NCBI GenBank assembly: GCA_034359265.1
Contig: CP136894.1
Location: forward strand, 25,016,501-25,080,500
DNA from: Canna indica
Lineage: Eukaryota; Streptophyta; Magnoliopsida; Zingiberales; Cannaceae
Length of the DNA stretch: 64,000 nucleotides
Reading direction: 5' to 3'
Positions 34,127 to 47,154 of this stretch are shown piece after piece. Each line of letters starts with the position of its first letter. Within the stretch, counting starts at the first letter, position 1. The notes under the pieces are model-generated. The model was not told the origin of the DNA and searched no databases. It saw only the letters and a list, made by a program, of their open reading frames with translations. Position numbers and translations under genes: made by a program.

Positions 34127-36259
34127 AGGAAAGAGATGTGTTGAAGTTGACCATGGACTTGAATGATGAATCCTCCCTTGGTCGCAACTTCAAGGTACCT
34201 TGATGCCTTAGGCAATGTTGGCATCAAAACTATTCTGGTATCATCTTCTAACTTGCATTGTTTTACCTTAGTTGAAGATTATGATACTATGCTTAATTAT
34301 AGTTGATCTTCGGTGCTCTCGAATTGTTTTATGAAATAATTTTTTATTTTGATTTCCCAATCTCTTCGGAGTCCTATATGGCATGTAATGGGCTTAAGCG
34401 ACCTTGTGGTTCTAAATCGTAGGCTCATTGTGGCCTTTCGGTTTTCAACCAATAGGAAGGGTTGGAGATAGTGTTTTCATATTTATTATTTTTGTGATCT
34501 TAAAATTCATTTTGGTATGACTTGATTTTATTTAAAATGGATTTCGAACTATTTAGCAAAGTTGGATTTTGAATGAAATCTTTGATGCTTACTTTGCTAT
34601 CTAGAATGATTAACTTGCTTGAAATAATTATGTCATTATGTTACAAATGCTTTCCTCATGCAAGTTAAATCTAAGGTTAAATGGAAGGCTAACTAGAATG
34701 AAAAAGATTAGTTTGGCTAAATTTTCAAGTATAAGGTATAACTTCGAAAAATTCAAGATCTTAGTGTTATACCTCAATGTTTAAGCTTAAATTATGTCTC
34801 TATACTCATGATTAGAATTGCATGTTAAACCCTTGAATTCTCATGAGTATGTAGAATTTTAGTACTTAAACAAATTTCATTAAATGAAACTTGGTCTAGG
34901 TTGATACTAGAGACCTTCTTTTAAGTCCAAACTAGTTAAACACGCTTAGAGATCTTATTCTTCAAATATTTCATATCTTAAGATCTCTTTGATTCATTTT
35001 GATATCATGATAACTCCTTAAAATGAATCTCTACTATCTAGCATAGGTTAAGATTTTTAAATGAAACTTTGCATTAAACCTTTGCTATTTAGTAAGTTAG
35101 CTTGCTAGTTGATATATGATATCATTATGATACTAATGAAGCCTACTTGCAAGTTGAGAAAGTGGTAAAATTTGGAAGGCTAAAGGGAAAATGGAATGGA
35201 AGTGAAAATTTTAAAAATTCTCAAGAAATGAGGTATGAGTTTCATTTTGGTAAAATTCTTGCATAACACCTTTATTTTCTTGGTAAAATGATTTCTCTAT
35301 GCTCATGAATGATCTTGCATGATAATTGATTGAAATCTCATGAGTAGATAAAATTTTGATACTTAGGCAATTTCATGAAATCTTGTTTGAATGAAATGTG
35401 CCCTAGGTAGAATTTCATCTTAGAGACTTCTTTTTAAGTTGAAACTTGATAAACATGTTTGAGTGCACTCATGATTTGCTTCCATGTAATTAAAATTGAA
35501 AAATCATGAGAAAATAGATAAATTGATAACAACTTCACTTTAGGAGACCTAAAATTGAGTAGAGTTGACCTAAGTCAACAAATTGACTTAGAAACTTCAT
35601 TTTAGGTCCAAACTTCACAAACATGTTTAGATTTACTCATGTTAGGTGTCCATGTGTTTAAATTTGAAAAACCATGAGTAAAAGTTAAAATTTGATACTT
35701 AGCAATCTCATGATACCATGCTTATTTCAAATGAAACCATGCTAAGTTGAAATTTTGATCAAATGACATTAATTTCACCTCAAACTTGATATACTTGTTT
35801 TAAATGTCCATATCTTGGTATTTTGAAAGTTTGAATGAAATCTAAAAATGTCATAAAAAAGATATGATATTCTTGAAAATATCGATACTTAAGTTACTAC
35901 GTGATTCTTGGTTTTGGATTTCATTTATCATTTCACGATATCACGTATGACTTAGTCTCTTATCCGATGTTTGACTTTCATCCCTTGAGTTGAGACTTTC
36001 GCAGCTTAAAAAAAATATTTTAGAATTTCAACTTTGACTTTTGATTGACTTTTCTTGCCCTTTTTTATTGATGTCAAGAGGGGGAGAAAAATATAGGTAA
36101 AGGGGAAGAAAATATAGGAAAACCATGCATATAGATAGGGGGAGTTCTATTACATAGATATGCATGTTGATAGGGGGAGAAATCCCATATTTGATATCCT
36201 CTATGCTTAATTGTAGATATTTTCTCAAGGATGTTTGTCATCATCAAAGAGGGGGAGAT
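34127..36259 (+). repeat. Non-coding interior 1 of the outer TR-GAG element
   Basis: Matches the window start and interior 2. It contains the CTAAGTCAA-caaa-TTGACTTAG palindrome near 35570 and a polypurine cluster at 36076-36259. No gene is seen. Confidence 0.8.
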
Positions 36260-37756
36260 CGTTGGCCTAAGGTTTTCAGCCTTAATCTCAGTTTTGATGA
36301 TTTTGATGATAACAAACATGGAACTAATGATTTCATTGAGAATATCTTTCAGGTTCCATATCAACTAATGTTCGATGTCCTCGATCGGATAAATCGAAGA
36401 AATTGCAAAATTGGAAGGACATTGATCGTCGCGCTCGGGTTTGTCGCGAAACTTCCCGAAGATCGACGGGTGCACCAAAGTCGCATTGGACAAGCTCAAA
36501 GATCACATGGAAAGCTCTCTGTCATGATGCTCGTTGAAAGCCAAAACCCGGAAACATAGCGCGGAAGAAAAAGGCTGAAGAAAATAATCTCAGCCTAAAT
36601 TCGGTCGACCAAGCGGTCGACCGAATAGGGTAAGAAATGGGCAGTAGCCCTAGCGAGCGATCGATCGATCGATCGACCGGACTGAGGCTAGCTGCAGACG
36701 CAGCTTGCATCGGTCGACCGAAAGAGAAATCGTAAGCTTATTGCGTCTGTCAGTCGACCGACCAAAGTCCAAAAAGGGCAGTAGGCTTGGTGGTCGACTA
36801 GTCGGTCGATCGATCGACCTGCGAATAGCCGAAGGTGCAGATCATGTCTGTCGACCGAAGATCATGGATCGCACGATTTGCGTCTGGTGGTCGACCCGTC
36901 GGTCAACCGACCATTCGACCGACGGCCTACAACGGATAGATTTCTATCCGTCGAGTGTCATTTCTTCAATAGGGTATAAATATACCCTCATATGATTCCT
37001 TTATCCTTCTTCCTTATTTTTTACAGATATTATTGAGCCACTAAAAGGAAGATCTAAGCCTTCCAATAATTGATCAAGCGGCGCTCTGCTTCTTTCCGCG
37101 GCAACCTTTCTCAAGTGCCAACTTGATCAAGCTCATTCCTTGACGAGTTGAAGGTGCCAAAGGCTTGCAAAGGAGCTTTTATTATTGGTTTATTCTTAAG
37201 CTCTTTTGATTGTAAATTTTATCTGTTATCTAAACTATTTTTGGATTTGTGTCTGTGTAAAGACCTAGGGTGTTAGGTCTTGTTGATTGGAAGTGGTATC
37301 CTTGGTGTAGAAGGAGTAAAACAACTTGTGTAAACTTAGAGCTTACTAGGATTAGTTCTAGTTGTCCCTTAGGTTGAGGTGGGAAAGCGCTCTCGGTAGG
37401 AAGGTGGGATACTTCCGGGTGTGGAAGTGCCTTCGGTTGGAGAGCGGAGACTTTCCGGTGCAAAGTCCTTGTTGTAAGGGAAACTCTAATTAATCTAGTA
37501 AAACCTAGTTTGGAAATCCTAAACGTGGTGCTTAGGTAGTGGAGTAGGCATTGGGGCCGAACCACTATAAATACCTGTGTTTGCATTGTTGATTTCTTGT
37601 TTGCTTAAATTGCTTAATTATTTATTGCTTCGCATCTAATCGTCAAATTGCATATTGCCTAAACGAGTTAACAAATCGTTTAAAATAGCATTTAGGCTAA
37701 TTGAATTTAGTAAACACACTATTCACCCCCCCTCTAGTGTCGCCATTTCGCCCACA
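36260..37756 (+). repeat. LTR2 (type A), 5' LTR of the inner TR-GAG element
   Basis: Begins CGTTGGCC (the T of TGTTGG changed to C) immediately after a polypurine tract and ends CGCCCACA. The palindrome cluster is at 36600-36925 and a TATA box TATAAATATACC is near 36974. Followed by a primer-binding site at 37759. Confidence 0.88.
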
Positions 37757-37823
37757 ATTGGTATCAGAGCGGATTGTAGATTGTGATTTCACCATCCCTT
37801 CTACAATTCGTCTTGATCTAGAA

Positions 37824-39322
37824 ATGGCTCTAGAGAGTATAGCAGGTGCACTACCTAGGTTTGATGAAGAGAACTTTGGTGTTTGGAAGAATAGGATGTA
37901 TACCTTTCTTAAAACACAAAGTTTAGATTTATTGCGCATGCTAAAAAATGAATATGTTGAGCCCACCATTGACATAAATGAGTGGACTCAAGATCAAATT
38001 AGATTGTTTGAATTGAATGCTAAGACAACACATATTCTTTATTGCTCATTCTCTAATGATATACTTGAAAATATTACTCATTGTTTTTCCGCATTTGATA
38101 TTTGGGCTTGCTTGAATATGTTATATGACTATGCGAAAACCAAAGAGATTAACACTTTTGTTGAGGGTGGTGATGACAATGGTCATCCCCATAGTACTAA
38201 CATCGATTTTGATGCCCAAAGCAATTCTAGCCAAAGGAGCACAAGCAAGAATCGGAAAAGAAAACTTAGGTGCTTCATTTGCCAAGAGAAGGGACACAAG
38301 AAGAAGAATTGTCCACTCTTGAAGAAGAAATCCAAAAAGAAGTGTGCTTCCTCATCCACATCTCAATCAAGTGAAGCCTCTTCTAGACATGACAATGAAA
38401 CTACATCAAACGTTTGCCTCATGGGTCTTCGAGATGAGGTATATTCTCCATCTTCTAGTCATGTTCAAAATGTTAATGATAATTATTCTAGTAGCTCACA
38501 ATCTCTTGATATGTCATATGAAGAACTATTAGAAGAATGCAAAAAGATGTATGAATTGCTCATGAAAAAGAATAAATAAAATAAGGAATTAAAGAAAGAA
38601 AATTTAAAGCTTTGTTCTCATGTTCATGAATTAGAGAATAAAAAATTGAATACTAGCTTCTTTGATTCTTGCCATGATGCTTTAAAAATAAAAATTGAGG
38701 ACTTAAAAAGTTCGAACATTGATTTGAAAAATGAAAATGATGATTTGAAAGTTGAAATGAAAAAATCTCAAAAATTGAGATTGAGAATTTGAAAATAGAA
38801 AATATGAAAATCAAAAATGAAAATGAAAGTTTGAAATCAAAAATGAAACTCAGGAGTAATGACTTGAAAAATGATCTCAAACTTGAGAATGAAAAATTGA
38901 AAGTTGAGAATTGAATGTTAAAATCTCAACTTCATGCATTGCATAAATCCATGGATGAGTTCAAAAATAAGGTTGTTTCATTGAATAAGAAAACTAGTAG
39001 TTTATCACATCTTTCATCCTTTAGAAATCCTAGGAAGAAAATTGCTTCATCTAAGAATGCTCATACTCATCATGTTTCACATGTTAAGCATTCTAATGAT
39101 AAATCACATGTCCATGCTAAAAATGTGAAGAAAAAGTTTCATGGACATTGCTTTTGTTGTGGTATCTATGGCCATGCAATCTATGATTGTGCATTTAAGA
39201 AGAATCCAAGTGTTGCTAAGACATTTTGGATACCTAGGCCAACTAACCCCCAAGGACCCAAAGCTATTTGGGTACCAAAGGTTTCTTGCTCTTTTGTAGG
39301 GGGAGCCACCACACAAGGGTAA
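37824..39322 (+). pseudogene. TR-GAG gag, copy 2
   Basis: ATG 37824 opens MALESIAGALPRFDEENFG. The first CCHC knuckle is intact (CFICQEKGHKKKNC), as is the second (CFCCGIYGHAIYDC). TAA at 38577-38579, a frame change near 38765 and TGA at 38912-38914 break it. The last part (38915-39322) ends GGATTQG and stop, at the same place as the other copies. This shared stop supports a family that truly ends after gag. Confidence 0.87.
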
Positions 39323-42300
39323 GAAGAAGGTGATTGATTGAAGTTGCTTGAGGTTTCAAAGATTGAACCATTTTAAAGTTGCAACTTCAAGGCATCTAGA
39401 TGCCTATGGTAAAGTTGGCATCAAACACATTGGTATCATCTCCTATATCCCATTGCTTAAAATTATAGTTGGAGTTTGATATGTACTTAATATTAGTAGA
39501 TTTTCCACTCTTGATAAGTTCTAAAAACGTTTTTGATTTTTGATTTTCCGGTCTCTTCGGAGACCCATGTGGCCTGTAATGGGCCTATGCGACCTTGCGG
39601 TTCTAAATCGTAGGCTTTTTGTGGCTTTCGGTTTTCAACCAATAGGAAGAGTTGGAGATCTAATGTTTCAAAATTTTATATTTTGAGATCTCTTGATTCA
39701 TTTTGTTATCATGAATAATTTCTTTAAAAAATGAATCCATGCTATTTAGTGAAATTGAAGTTGATAAATGATACTTGGTTTTTCTCTTCACTCTTTAGTT
39801 TAATAGCTTGCATGTAGAATTGGTTTCATTGTCTACTTAAGAAGCATACTTGCAAGTTATAAGTTTTTAGGAAGGCTATTTAGGAAGAAAAAGATTAGTT
39901 TGTCTAAATTTTCAAGTATAAGGTATAACTTCAATAAATCCAAAATCTTAGGGTTATATCTCAATGCTTAAGCTTAAAGTTTGTCTCTATACTCATGATT
40001 AGAATTGCATGTAAAATTCTTGAATTCTCATGAGTAGGTATAATATTAGCACTTAGGCAAATTTCATCAAATGAAACTTGCTCTAGGTTGATACTAGAGA
40101 CCTTATTTTAAAAGTCCAAACTAGTTTAACATGATTAGAGATCTTATTTCTCAAATGTTCACATCTTAGGTTCTCTTAGATTCATTATGATATCATGATA
40201 TCCATCTTAAAATGAATCTTAACTATCTAGCATAGGTTAAGGTTTTAAATGAAACTTTGTATTGAACCTTTTCTAGTTAGTTTGTTAGCTTGCTAGTAGC
40301 CTTAATTTCATTGTTTACTAATGAAGTCTACTTGCAAGTTATTTATGCTAATGAAAGGCAATGCTATCTAAAAGAAAATGAAAAGGAAATGAAAAAGTTG
40401 GGCAAATTTTCAAGAAAAATGTATGATTTTAATTTTTGGAAGTCTTAGTAAAATAATTAAATTTTCATGCTTAAATGATTTCTCTATGCTCATGATTGAT
40501 GTTGCATGATAAACACTTGAAGTTTCATGAGTAGGCAAAATTATGATAACTTAGCTCATTTCATGATATCTTGATATTTATGAAATCGAACTAGGTTAAA
40601 ATTCTTCTTTAGAGACTTCATGTTAAGTTAAATTTGAAATTAAATTAAATTTCTAAAAATAAGGTATGAATTTAACTTTACGAAAATCTTAGTATGATGA
40701 TTGAATATTAATGCCTTAATGATGTCTCTATATACTCATGATTGATTTTGCATGATAAATGTTTGAATTTTCATCAGTAAGAAAATTTTGGATAACTTAG
40801 GCAATTTCATGATATCTTGATTGAATGAAACTTGCTCTAGGTTAAAACTCATATTAAAGACCTCATTTTGAGTAAACATCAAACAAACATGTTTAGACAC
40901 ACATGATATGACTATTGGTGTTCAATCTTGAAAATTCATGTGTAGATGAAAATGTGATAACTAGATCACCTTAGAGGACTTAAGCTTGAAAAGCTTGGCC
41001 CAAGTCAACAAACCACAATTGGTATCAATTGACTTGGTCATTTGATTTTAAGTCCAAAACTTCATAAACATGTTTAGGAATAGGTATGACATGTTTCCAA
41101 GCACTAAGAGTGAAAAATTCATATGGATATAGATAAAATGACATAGAGGTGAATTCATTATAACCTCTTTTGAATCAAGTTGACCTAAGTCAACAAGTTG
41201 ACTTGAAGGTCTCATGTATGATCCATATTTGAGAAACATGTTTAGATTTACTCATGTTAGGTATCCATAGGTTTAAATTTGAAAAATCATGAGTAAATGT
41301 TAAGATTGAAACTTAGCAAGTTTTATAAAAACTAGTTTAGTTTTAAATGAAACCATGCTAGGTTGATATCTTGACTTAAGGACTTAATTTTCATTTTAAA
41401 CTTGACATATACTCTTTACATGACCATCATGCGGTGTCATGAAAGTTTGAATGAAAATTGAAGGAGTTTTAAGGATAACTGAAAATTTCAAAAATACAAT
41501 TTCAAACTACAATTGGTGTTAATTTCAGTTATTTCTAGAAAATTATAGAAAAATCATTTTTAGATGATTTTTGAAACCACACATTCACTGAAAAATCTAG
41601 TTTTATAAGTAAAATTTTCAAAAAGTTTAATCAAGAATCAAATTTAAAATGAATTTTTGAAGTTGAATTTCGAAAACTCAAAGTATCACGTATTTGAAAT
41701 ATCAATCTTTCCAATACTTTGATCCTTCTTCCAACAAATTAATATTTCAAATCTTGAAGTATAGGTTGACCTAAGTCAACAAAGTGAATTAAAAATTTCA
41801 CCTTAAGCCCAAACTTGATTTATGGACTTAGTTTCCTCATGTTTGATGTCTAGATGTCTAAATATGAGAAAACATGAGTATATAGCAAAACTTGAGACTT
41901 AGCATTTTCAAAGTTTTCATGCTTATGTCAAATGAAAATATGCTAAGTTCATAATTGGATTAAATGACATTAATTTCACTTCAAACTTTATATACATGTT
42001 TTAAATACCTATATCTTTGTATGTTGAAAGTTTGAATGAAATCTAAAAATGTCAAGAAAAAGAAACAATATTCATTTTGATAACATACATGATTTATTTT
42101 TGAATTCAAATACTTGTTTTTTTTTTTAACATATCATGTATGAACCTTGTTTCATGTCATATATTTGTTTTTTTCCATCCCTTTGGTTTAGTTTATCATG
42201 TTTTATTAAAAATACTCCTTAGAGTTTCAACCTCATGTATTAATTGTGTTTCATCCCTTTGAATAGATAGACATTTTTTACCCTTTTTGATTGATGTCAA

Positions 42301-42552
42301 AAGGGGGAAAAAATTAGGAAAAGTCTATAGAGAAAGTATATGTCAAAAGGGGGAGAAATGCATAGTTAAAATGGAAAGAAAAGTATAAGAAATAAGAGGA
42401 AAATATAGGATATCCATGCATATAGATAGAGGGAGTTGAATTATATACATATGCATGTTGATAGGGGGAGAAATCCCTTAGTTGATATCCTTAATGCTTT
42501 AATGAATATATATTTTCTTAAAGATGTTTGTCATTATCAAAAAGGGGGAGAT
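39323..42552 (+). repeat. Non-coding interior 2 of the inner TR-GAG element
   Basis: The longest uninterrupted interior in the window (3.2 kb). It has several palindromic modules (near 41000, 41180 and 41775), the unfilled site matching the CACTA-1 insertion point (about 41775-41800), a 15-nt match to the LTR end/primer-site junction at 41013-41027, and a polypurine cluster at 42298-42552. No gene. Confidence 0.8.
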
Positions 42553-44124
42553 TGTTGGCTTTAGGATTTCAACCTTAGCCTTAATCTCGGTTTTGATGGT
42601 TTTGATTATAACAAACATGGAACTAATGATTTCATTGAGAATATCTTTCAGGTTCCATATCAACTAACGTTCGATGTCCTCGATCGTAGAAATAGGAGAA
42701 ATCGCAAAATCGGAAGGATATTGATCGTCGCGCTCGGGTTCGTCGTGAAACTTCCCGAAGATCAACGGGTGCACCAAAGTCGCATCGGACGAGCTCAAAT
42801 ATCACATGGAAAACTCTTCGTCATGATGCTCGTTGAAAGCCAGAACCCGAAAATGAAGCGTGGAAGTAAATGGCTGAAGAAAACAATCTCAGCGTAAATT
42901 CGGTCGACCGAATAGGGTAAGAAATGGGCAGTAGCCCTAGCGGTCGACTGATCGGTCGACTGGACTGAGGCTAGCTACAGACGCAGCTTACGTCAGTCGA
43001 TCGAAAGAGAAATCACAAGCTTCTTGCATCTGTCAGTCGACCGGCCCGGTCGACCGACCGACGCCCAAAAAGGGCAGTAGGCTTGGCGATCAACCTGTCG
43101 GTCGACCGACCTAAGAATAGCCGAAGGCGCAGATCATGTCGGTCGACTGACAAGTCGACCAAAGATCATGGATCGTGCGATTTGCGTCTGGCGGTTGACC
43201 CATCGGTCGACCAACCAGAGAGAAAAGAGGAGCGGTTGAAGGACCGGTCGAACAGTCGGTCGACCGACCATTCGACCGGCAGCCTGCAACGGACAGATTC
43301 CTTTATGATCCCTCAGCAAGGTTTAAATATGTCCTCATATGATTCCTTTATCCTTCTTCCTAATTTTTTACAGATATTATTGAGCCACTAAAAGGAAGAT
43401 CTAAGCCTTCCAATAATTGATCAAGCGGTGCTTTGCTTCTTTCCGCGGCAACCTTTCTCAAGTGCCAGCTGTTGCTTCAACTCGGGTTCTTGATCAAGCT
43501 CTTCCATTGATGAGTTGAAGGTCCCAAAGACTTGCAAAGGAGCTTTTATTATTGGTTTATTCTTAAGCTCTTTTGATTGTAAATTTTATCTGTTATCTAA
43601 ACTATTTTTGAATTTGTGTCTGTGTAAAGACCTAGGGTGTTAGGTCTTGTTGATTAGAAGTGGTATCCTTGGTGTAGAAGGAGTAAAGCCACTTGTGTAA
43701 ACTTAGAGCTTACTAGGATTAGTTCTAGTTGTCCCTTAGGTTGAGGTGGGAAAGTGCTCTCGTTAGGAAGGCGGGATACTTCTGAGTGTGGAAGTGCCTT
43801 CGGTTGGAGAGCGGAGACTTTCCGGTGCAAAGTCCTCGTTGTAAGGGAAACTCTAATTAATCTAGTAAAACCTAGTTTGGAAATCCTAAGCGGGGTGCTT
43901 AGGTAGTGGAGTAGGCATTGGGGCCGAACCACTATAAATACCCGTGTTTGCATTGTTGATTTCTTGTTTGCTTAAATTGCTTAATCATTTATTGCTTCCG
44001 CATCTACTCTTCAAATTGCATATTGCCTAAACGAGTTAAGAAATCATTTAAAATCGCATTTAGGCTAATTGAATTTAGTAAACACACTATTCACCCCCCC
44101 TCTAGTGTCGCCATTTCACCCACA
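42553..44124 (+). repeat. LTR3 (type A), 3' LTR of the inner TR-GAG element
   Basis: TGTTGG at the start after a polypurine tract, CCCACA at the end. The palindrome cluster is at 42900-43290; the TATA region has decayed to TTTAAATATG (about 43322). It abuts LTR4 without any spacer. Confidence 0.88.
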
Positions 44125-45550
44125 TTAATCTCGGTTTTGATGATAACAAACATGGAACTAATATTTCCTTGAGAAATATTTTCAGGTTCCATATCGGTTA
44201 GTGCTCGATGTCCTCGATCGGAAATATCTAAGAAATTGGAAAATCGGAAGGACATTGATCGGCACGTTCAGGTTCGTCGTGGAAATCTCTCGAAGTTCGA
44301 CGTGTGCACCAAAGATGTCTTGGACGAGTCTTAAGAACACATGGAAAGCTCTCCAAGTTGATGGACGTTGAAGGCCGGAACCCCGAAATGAAGCGCGCAA
44401 GAAGAAGGCTGAAAAAATCAAGTTCAGCCTAGGTTCGGTCGACCGGTCGGTCGACCGAATATAAAGAAAAATTGGCAGTAGCCAATTCGGTCGACCGAAT
44501 ATGGCAGAAAATTGGCAGTAGCTAATTCGGTCGATCGGTCGATCGGTCGATAGACCGAAGTGTGCCAAAAATTGGTAGTGGCTACTTCGGTCGACCAAGC
44601 GATCGATCGGACAATAGAGGAGCTAGATCGTGATTCAGTCGGTCGACCCTCCGGTTGATCGAACAGAGCGACAGAAGTAAGAATTGCCAGCGATTGTTGG
44701 GCGATCGATCGATTGACCGACGATCGACCGGCAAGCGACCGAACGACGTCCAACGGGTGAAAAAATGCCCGTTTAGCAATCGTTCGGTTAAGGGGTTATA
44801 AATACTCCTCTCCATCCTTCATTAACCTCTCTTAATAATTGATCCTAGCTTCCAAAGAGCCATTCTTGATCATTCTCAAAGTATTTCTTGAGTCATCCCT
44901 TTGACAACCCTAGTTTCAATGATATATCCTTGATCTTTCCTTCAAGCATTGAACGATTCATCATTGAGGCATCAAGAGGAACTAGGACTCATGTTTGGAG
45001 CTAAGTATTTGTTGTATTATTTATTTGCTCCATTACTTGTGTATTTTTGTGATTTATTTTATTAGATTTGAGCGTGTAAGAAGACCTAGAATTAGGTCTT
45101 GTGATTGAGTGGTATCCTTGGTGTAGAAGGTGTAAAGCCACTTGTGTAAACATAGTTTACTAGGATTAGTTGAGTTGTCCCTTAGGGTTGAGGTGGAAGA
45201 GTGCTCTCGGAAAAAAGGCGGAGACTTCTGGGTGTGGAAGTGCCTTAGGTTGAGAGTGAGACTCTTCGGGTCAAAGTCCGATATGTAAGGGAATCAATTT
45301 AATCTAGTAAACTAAGTTTGGAAATCCTAAGTGGGATACTTAGGTAGTGGAGTAGGCATTTAATCTATAAATCTCTGTGTTAGAATTGTATCTTTGTTTG
45401 TACTTAATTGGTTTACTTTTGCTTTCGCATCTAGTCAATAAATTACGATTTGCCTAAATAATTTAAGAAATGATTAAAATTGAAATTAGGCAAATAAATT
45501 TAGTTAACACACTATTCACCCCCCCCTCTAGTGTGCCATTTCACCCAACA
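44125..45550 (+). repeat. LTR4 (type B), 5'-truncated 3' LTR of the outer TR-GAG element
   Basis: Lacks the first 28 nt that LTR1 has: it starts TTAATCTCGG, which corresponds to position 29 of LTR1. It ends CACCCAACA, directly followed by the CGCGA duplication and gypsy sequence. The palindrome cluster is at 44430-44760 and a TATA box TTATAAATACTCC is near 44797. Confidence 0.88.
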
Positions 45551-47154
45551 CGCGAGCCATGTCGTGAAATGAATCTCCCTGATGAATTTCGCTTTTAGCA
45601 GCTTCGTGTTCTCTTCAAGGGATGCCTGTTGTCGATCGATTTCAAGCTTTGTCTTCTTTTGGACCACAGGCTTGACTCTAGGTTCGATGGCCAATCGATG
45701 GAAAATGATCTGGGTGTCTATTCTTGGCATGTCAGCGGGCGTCCATGCGCGTGAAGAGGTCGGCGTTGCTTTTGAGCAAGGCGCTAAGTCGGGCTTTGAG
45801 CTCATCAGGGAGGTGTGCTCCTATGTAGGTTATCTGTTCGCGGGATGTCCCGATTTGCACGAACTCCAAGTCGTCAGAGGGCTGGGACTGCTCTTGGATA
45901 TCTCCCAAGGGATCCAAGTTCGATATCCTTGGCTAGGGTTCAACTGGCTTGAGCTTCAGGCATTCGTTATAGCATGCGCAAGCTTTCTTTTGGTCTGCAT
46001 GGATTACTCCTTCTTTTGTCTCCGAGATGGGAAATTTGATGGCGAGGTGGGGAGTCGATACTACGGCTCCTAAGTTGTTCAAGGAGGGCCGACCCAAGAT
46101 CGTGCGATAGGGACTTAATTATTGGACGATAAGAAATTGTATATCTATTGTTTTTTTTTCTCGGTGTAGAGCTGAATGTTGTGGCTATCCGTAAGTAGCC
46201 CTTGACGTTTACATGGTCTCCTGAGAAACTGACAAGCTCTCCATGGTATGGGTGTAGCAAAGATTTGATGATGCCCATTTTCTCTAGTGTAGGGTAGAAG
46301 ATGACGTCGGCAGAACTTCCCTAGTCCACCAAAACTTTCCTAATAAGGAAGCCAGCAGCAATCACAGAAATGACGACGGGATCATGTAAATTCCTATCAA
46401 CCCCTTGAAAATCAGAGTCATAGAAGGATATTACCGGGTCCAACGCGTGACCTTTGTGGCCAAGCTGCTTCGTTGATGATCATGACGGTCCGGGATGGTT
46501 GTGCTTCAGAGCTGCCCTCTCCAACAAATCCTCCCGTTGTATAGTCAATGACTTCCTGGACGTCGGGACAGGATTCTTCACTTTCATAGCTGTGGTGTTT
46601 GTCGGTATCATTAAGTGGTGTGGTGTTGCTGGGACTCTGTCCTTGTTGGTGACTTTCTCGACTTTGGCTGCGACTCCAACTACGCCGGATGTAGTGGTTG
46701 AGGTGACATTCTCTGATTAATCTCTCAATCTAGTCTATGAGGATCACACACTCTTTGGTGGTGTGTCAATAGGTTCGATGGAACTCACACCTTTCTCTCT
46801 TGTCACCTTTGAATGAAAATTTTATGCTTTCGGAGAGACCGGGGGGCTTGAGCAGTTGTAGATAGCATACTTCATGTAAGATACTTTCCCTTAAGGTGTT
46901 AAGGGGTGTGTACCTTTCGAACCGGGTACTCGGACAAGGTGGGGACCTCAGTGTTAAGTTGTTGTGTTGTTAGGGGAGGTAGCGGCCTCTGCTTCTTCTA
47001 CCCTCTCTTTCTGATTTTGTACCTTCCATATCAGCCTCGATGCTTTGCTAGTCAGTCTTTTTGGCCTCGTGGAGCTGTTCCATCTTTATGAAGTCGACAG
47101 CCTTCTCTTGAAACTCGGCCATGTCTCTAGGCTCGGTAAGGGCGATCTGGTCTA
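45551..47154 (-). pseudogene. Gypsy copy 2 gag, protease and RT N-terminus remnant
   Basis: Continuation of gypsy copy 2 on the minus strand. The RT N-terminus has DMPRIDTQIIFHRLAI and KAKFIREIHFTTWLA (45512-45805), preceded by a linker with IGAHLPDELKARLSALLK. The protease region (45967-46278) has FSGDHVNVKGYL. A gag knuckle-like ERCEFHRTY lies near 46740-46810, followed by TTKECVIL. All parts are broken by stops and shifts. It is cut on the right by TR-GAG element 3. Confidence 0.82.

Larger units (their letters stand above)
36260..44124 (+). mobile_element. Inner TR-GAG element (type A)
   Basis: LTR2, gag2, non-coding interior 2 and LTR3. No 5-bp duplication is found at its edges (GAGAT on the left, TTAAT on the right), in keeping with a rearranged left junction. 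Confidence 0.8.
31143..45550 (+). mobile_element. TR-GAG compound inserted in gypsy copy 2
   Basis: Flanked by CGCGA on both sides (immediately before 31143 and at 45551-45555), a 5-bp target duplication. The gypsy RT sequence reads through if the interval is removed. Order: LTR1, gag1, interior 1, LTR2, gag2, interior 2, LTR3, LTR4. LTR1 and LTR4 resemble each other (type B); LTR2 and LTR3 resemble each other (type A). The simplest reading is a type-A element inserted near the start of the 3' LTR of a type-B element, with collapse of the left junction. Confidence 0.85.
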
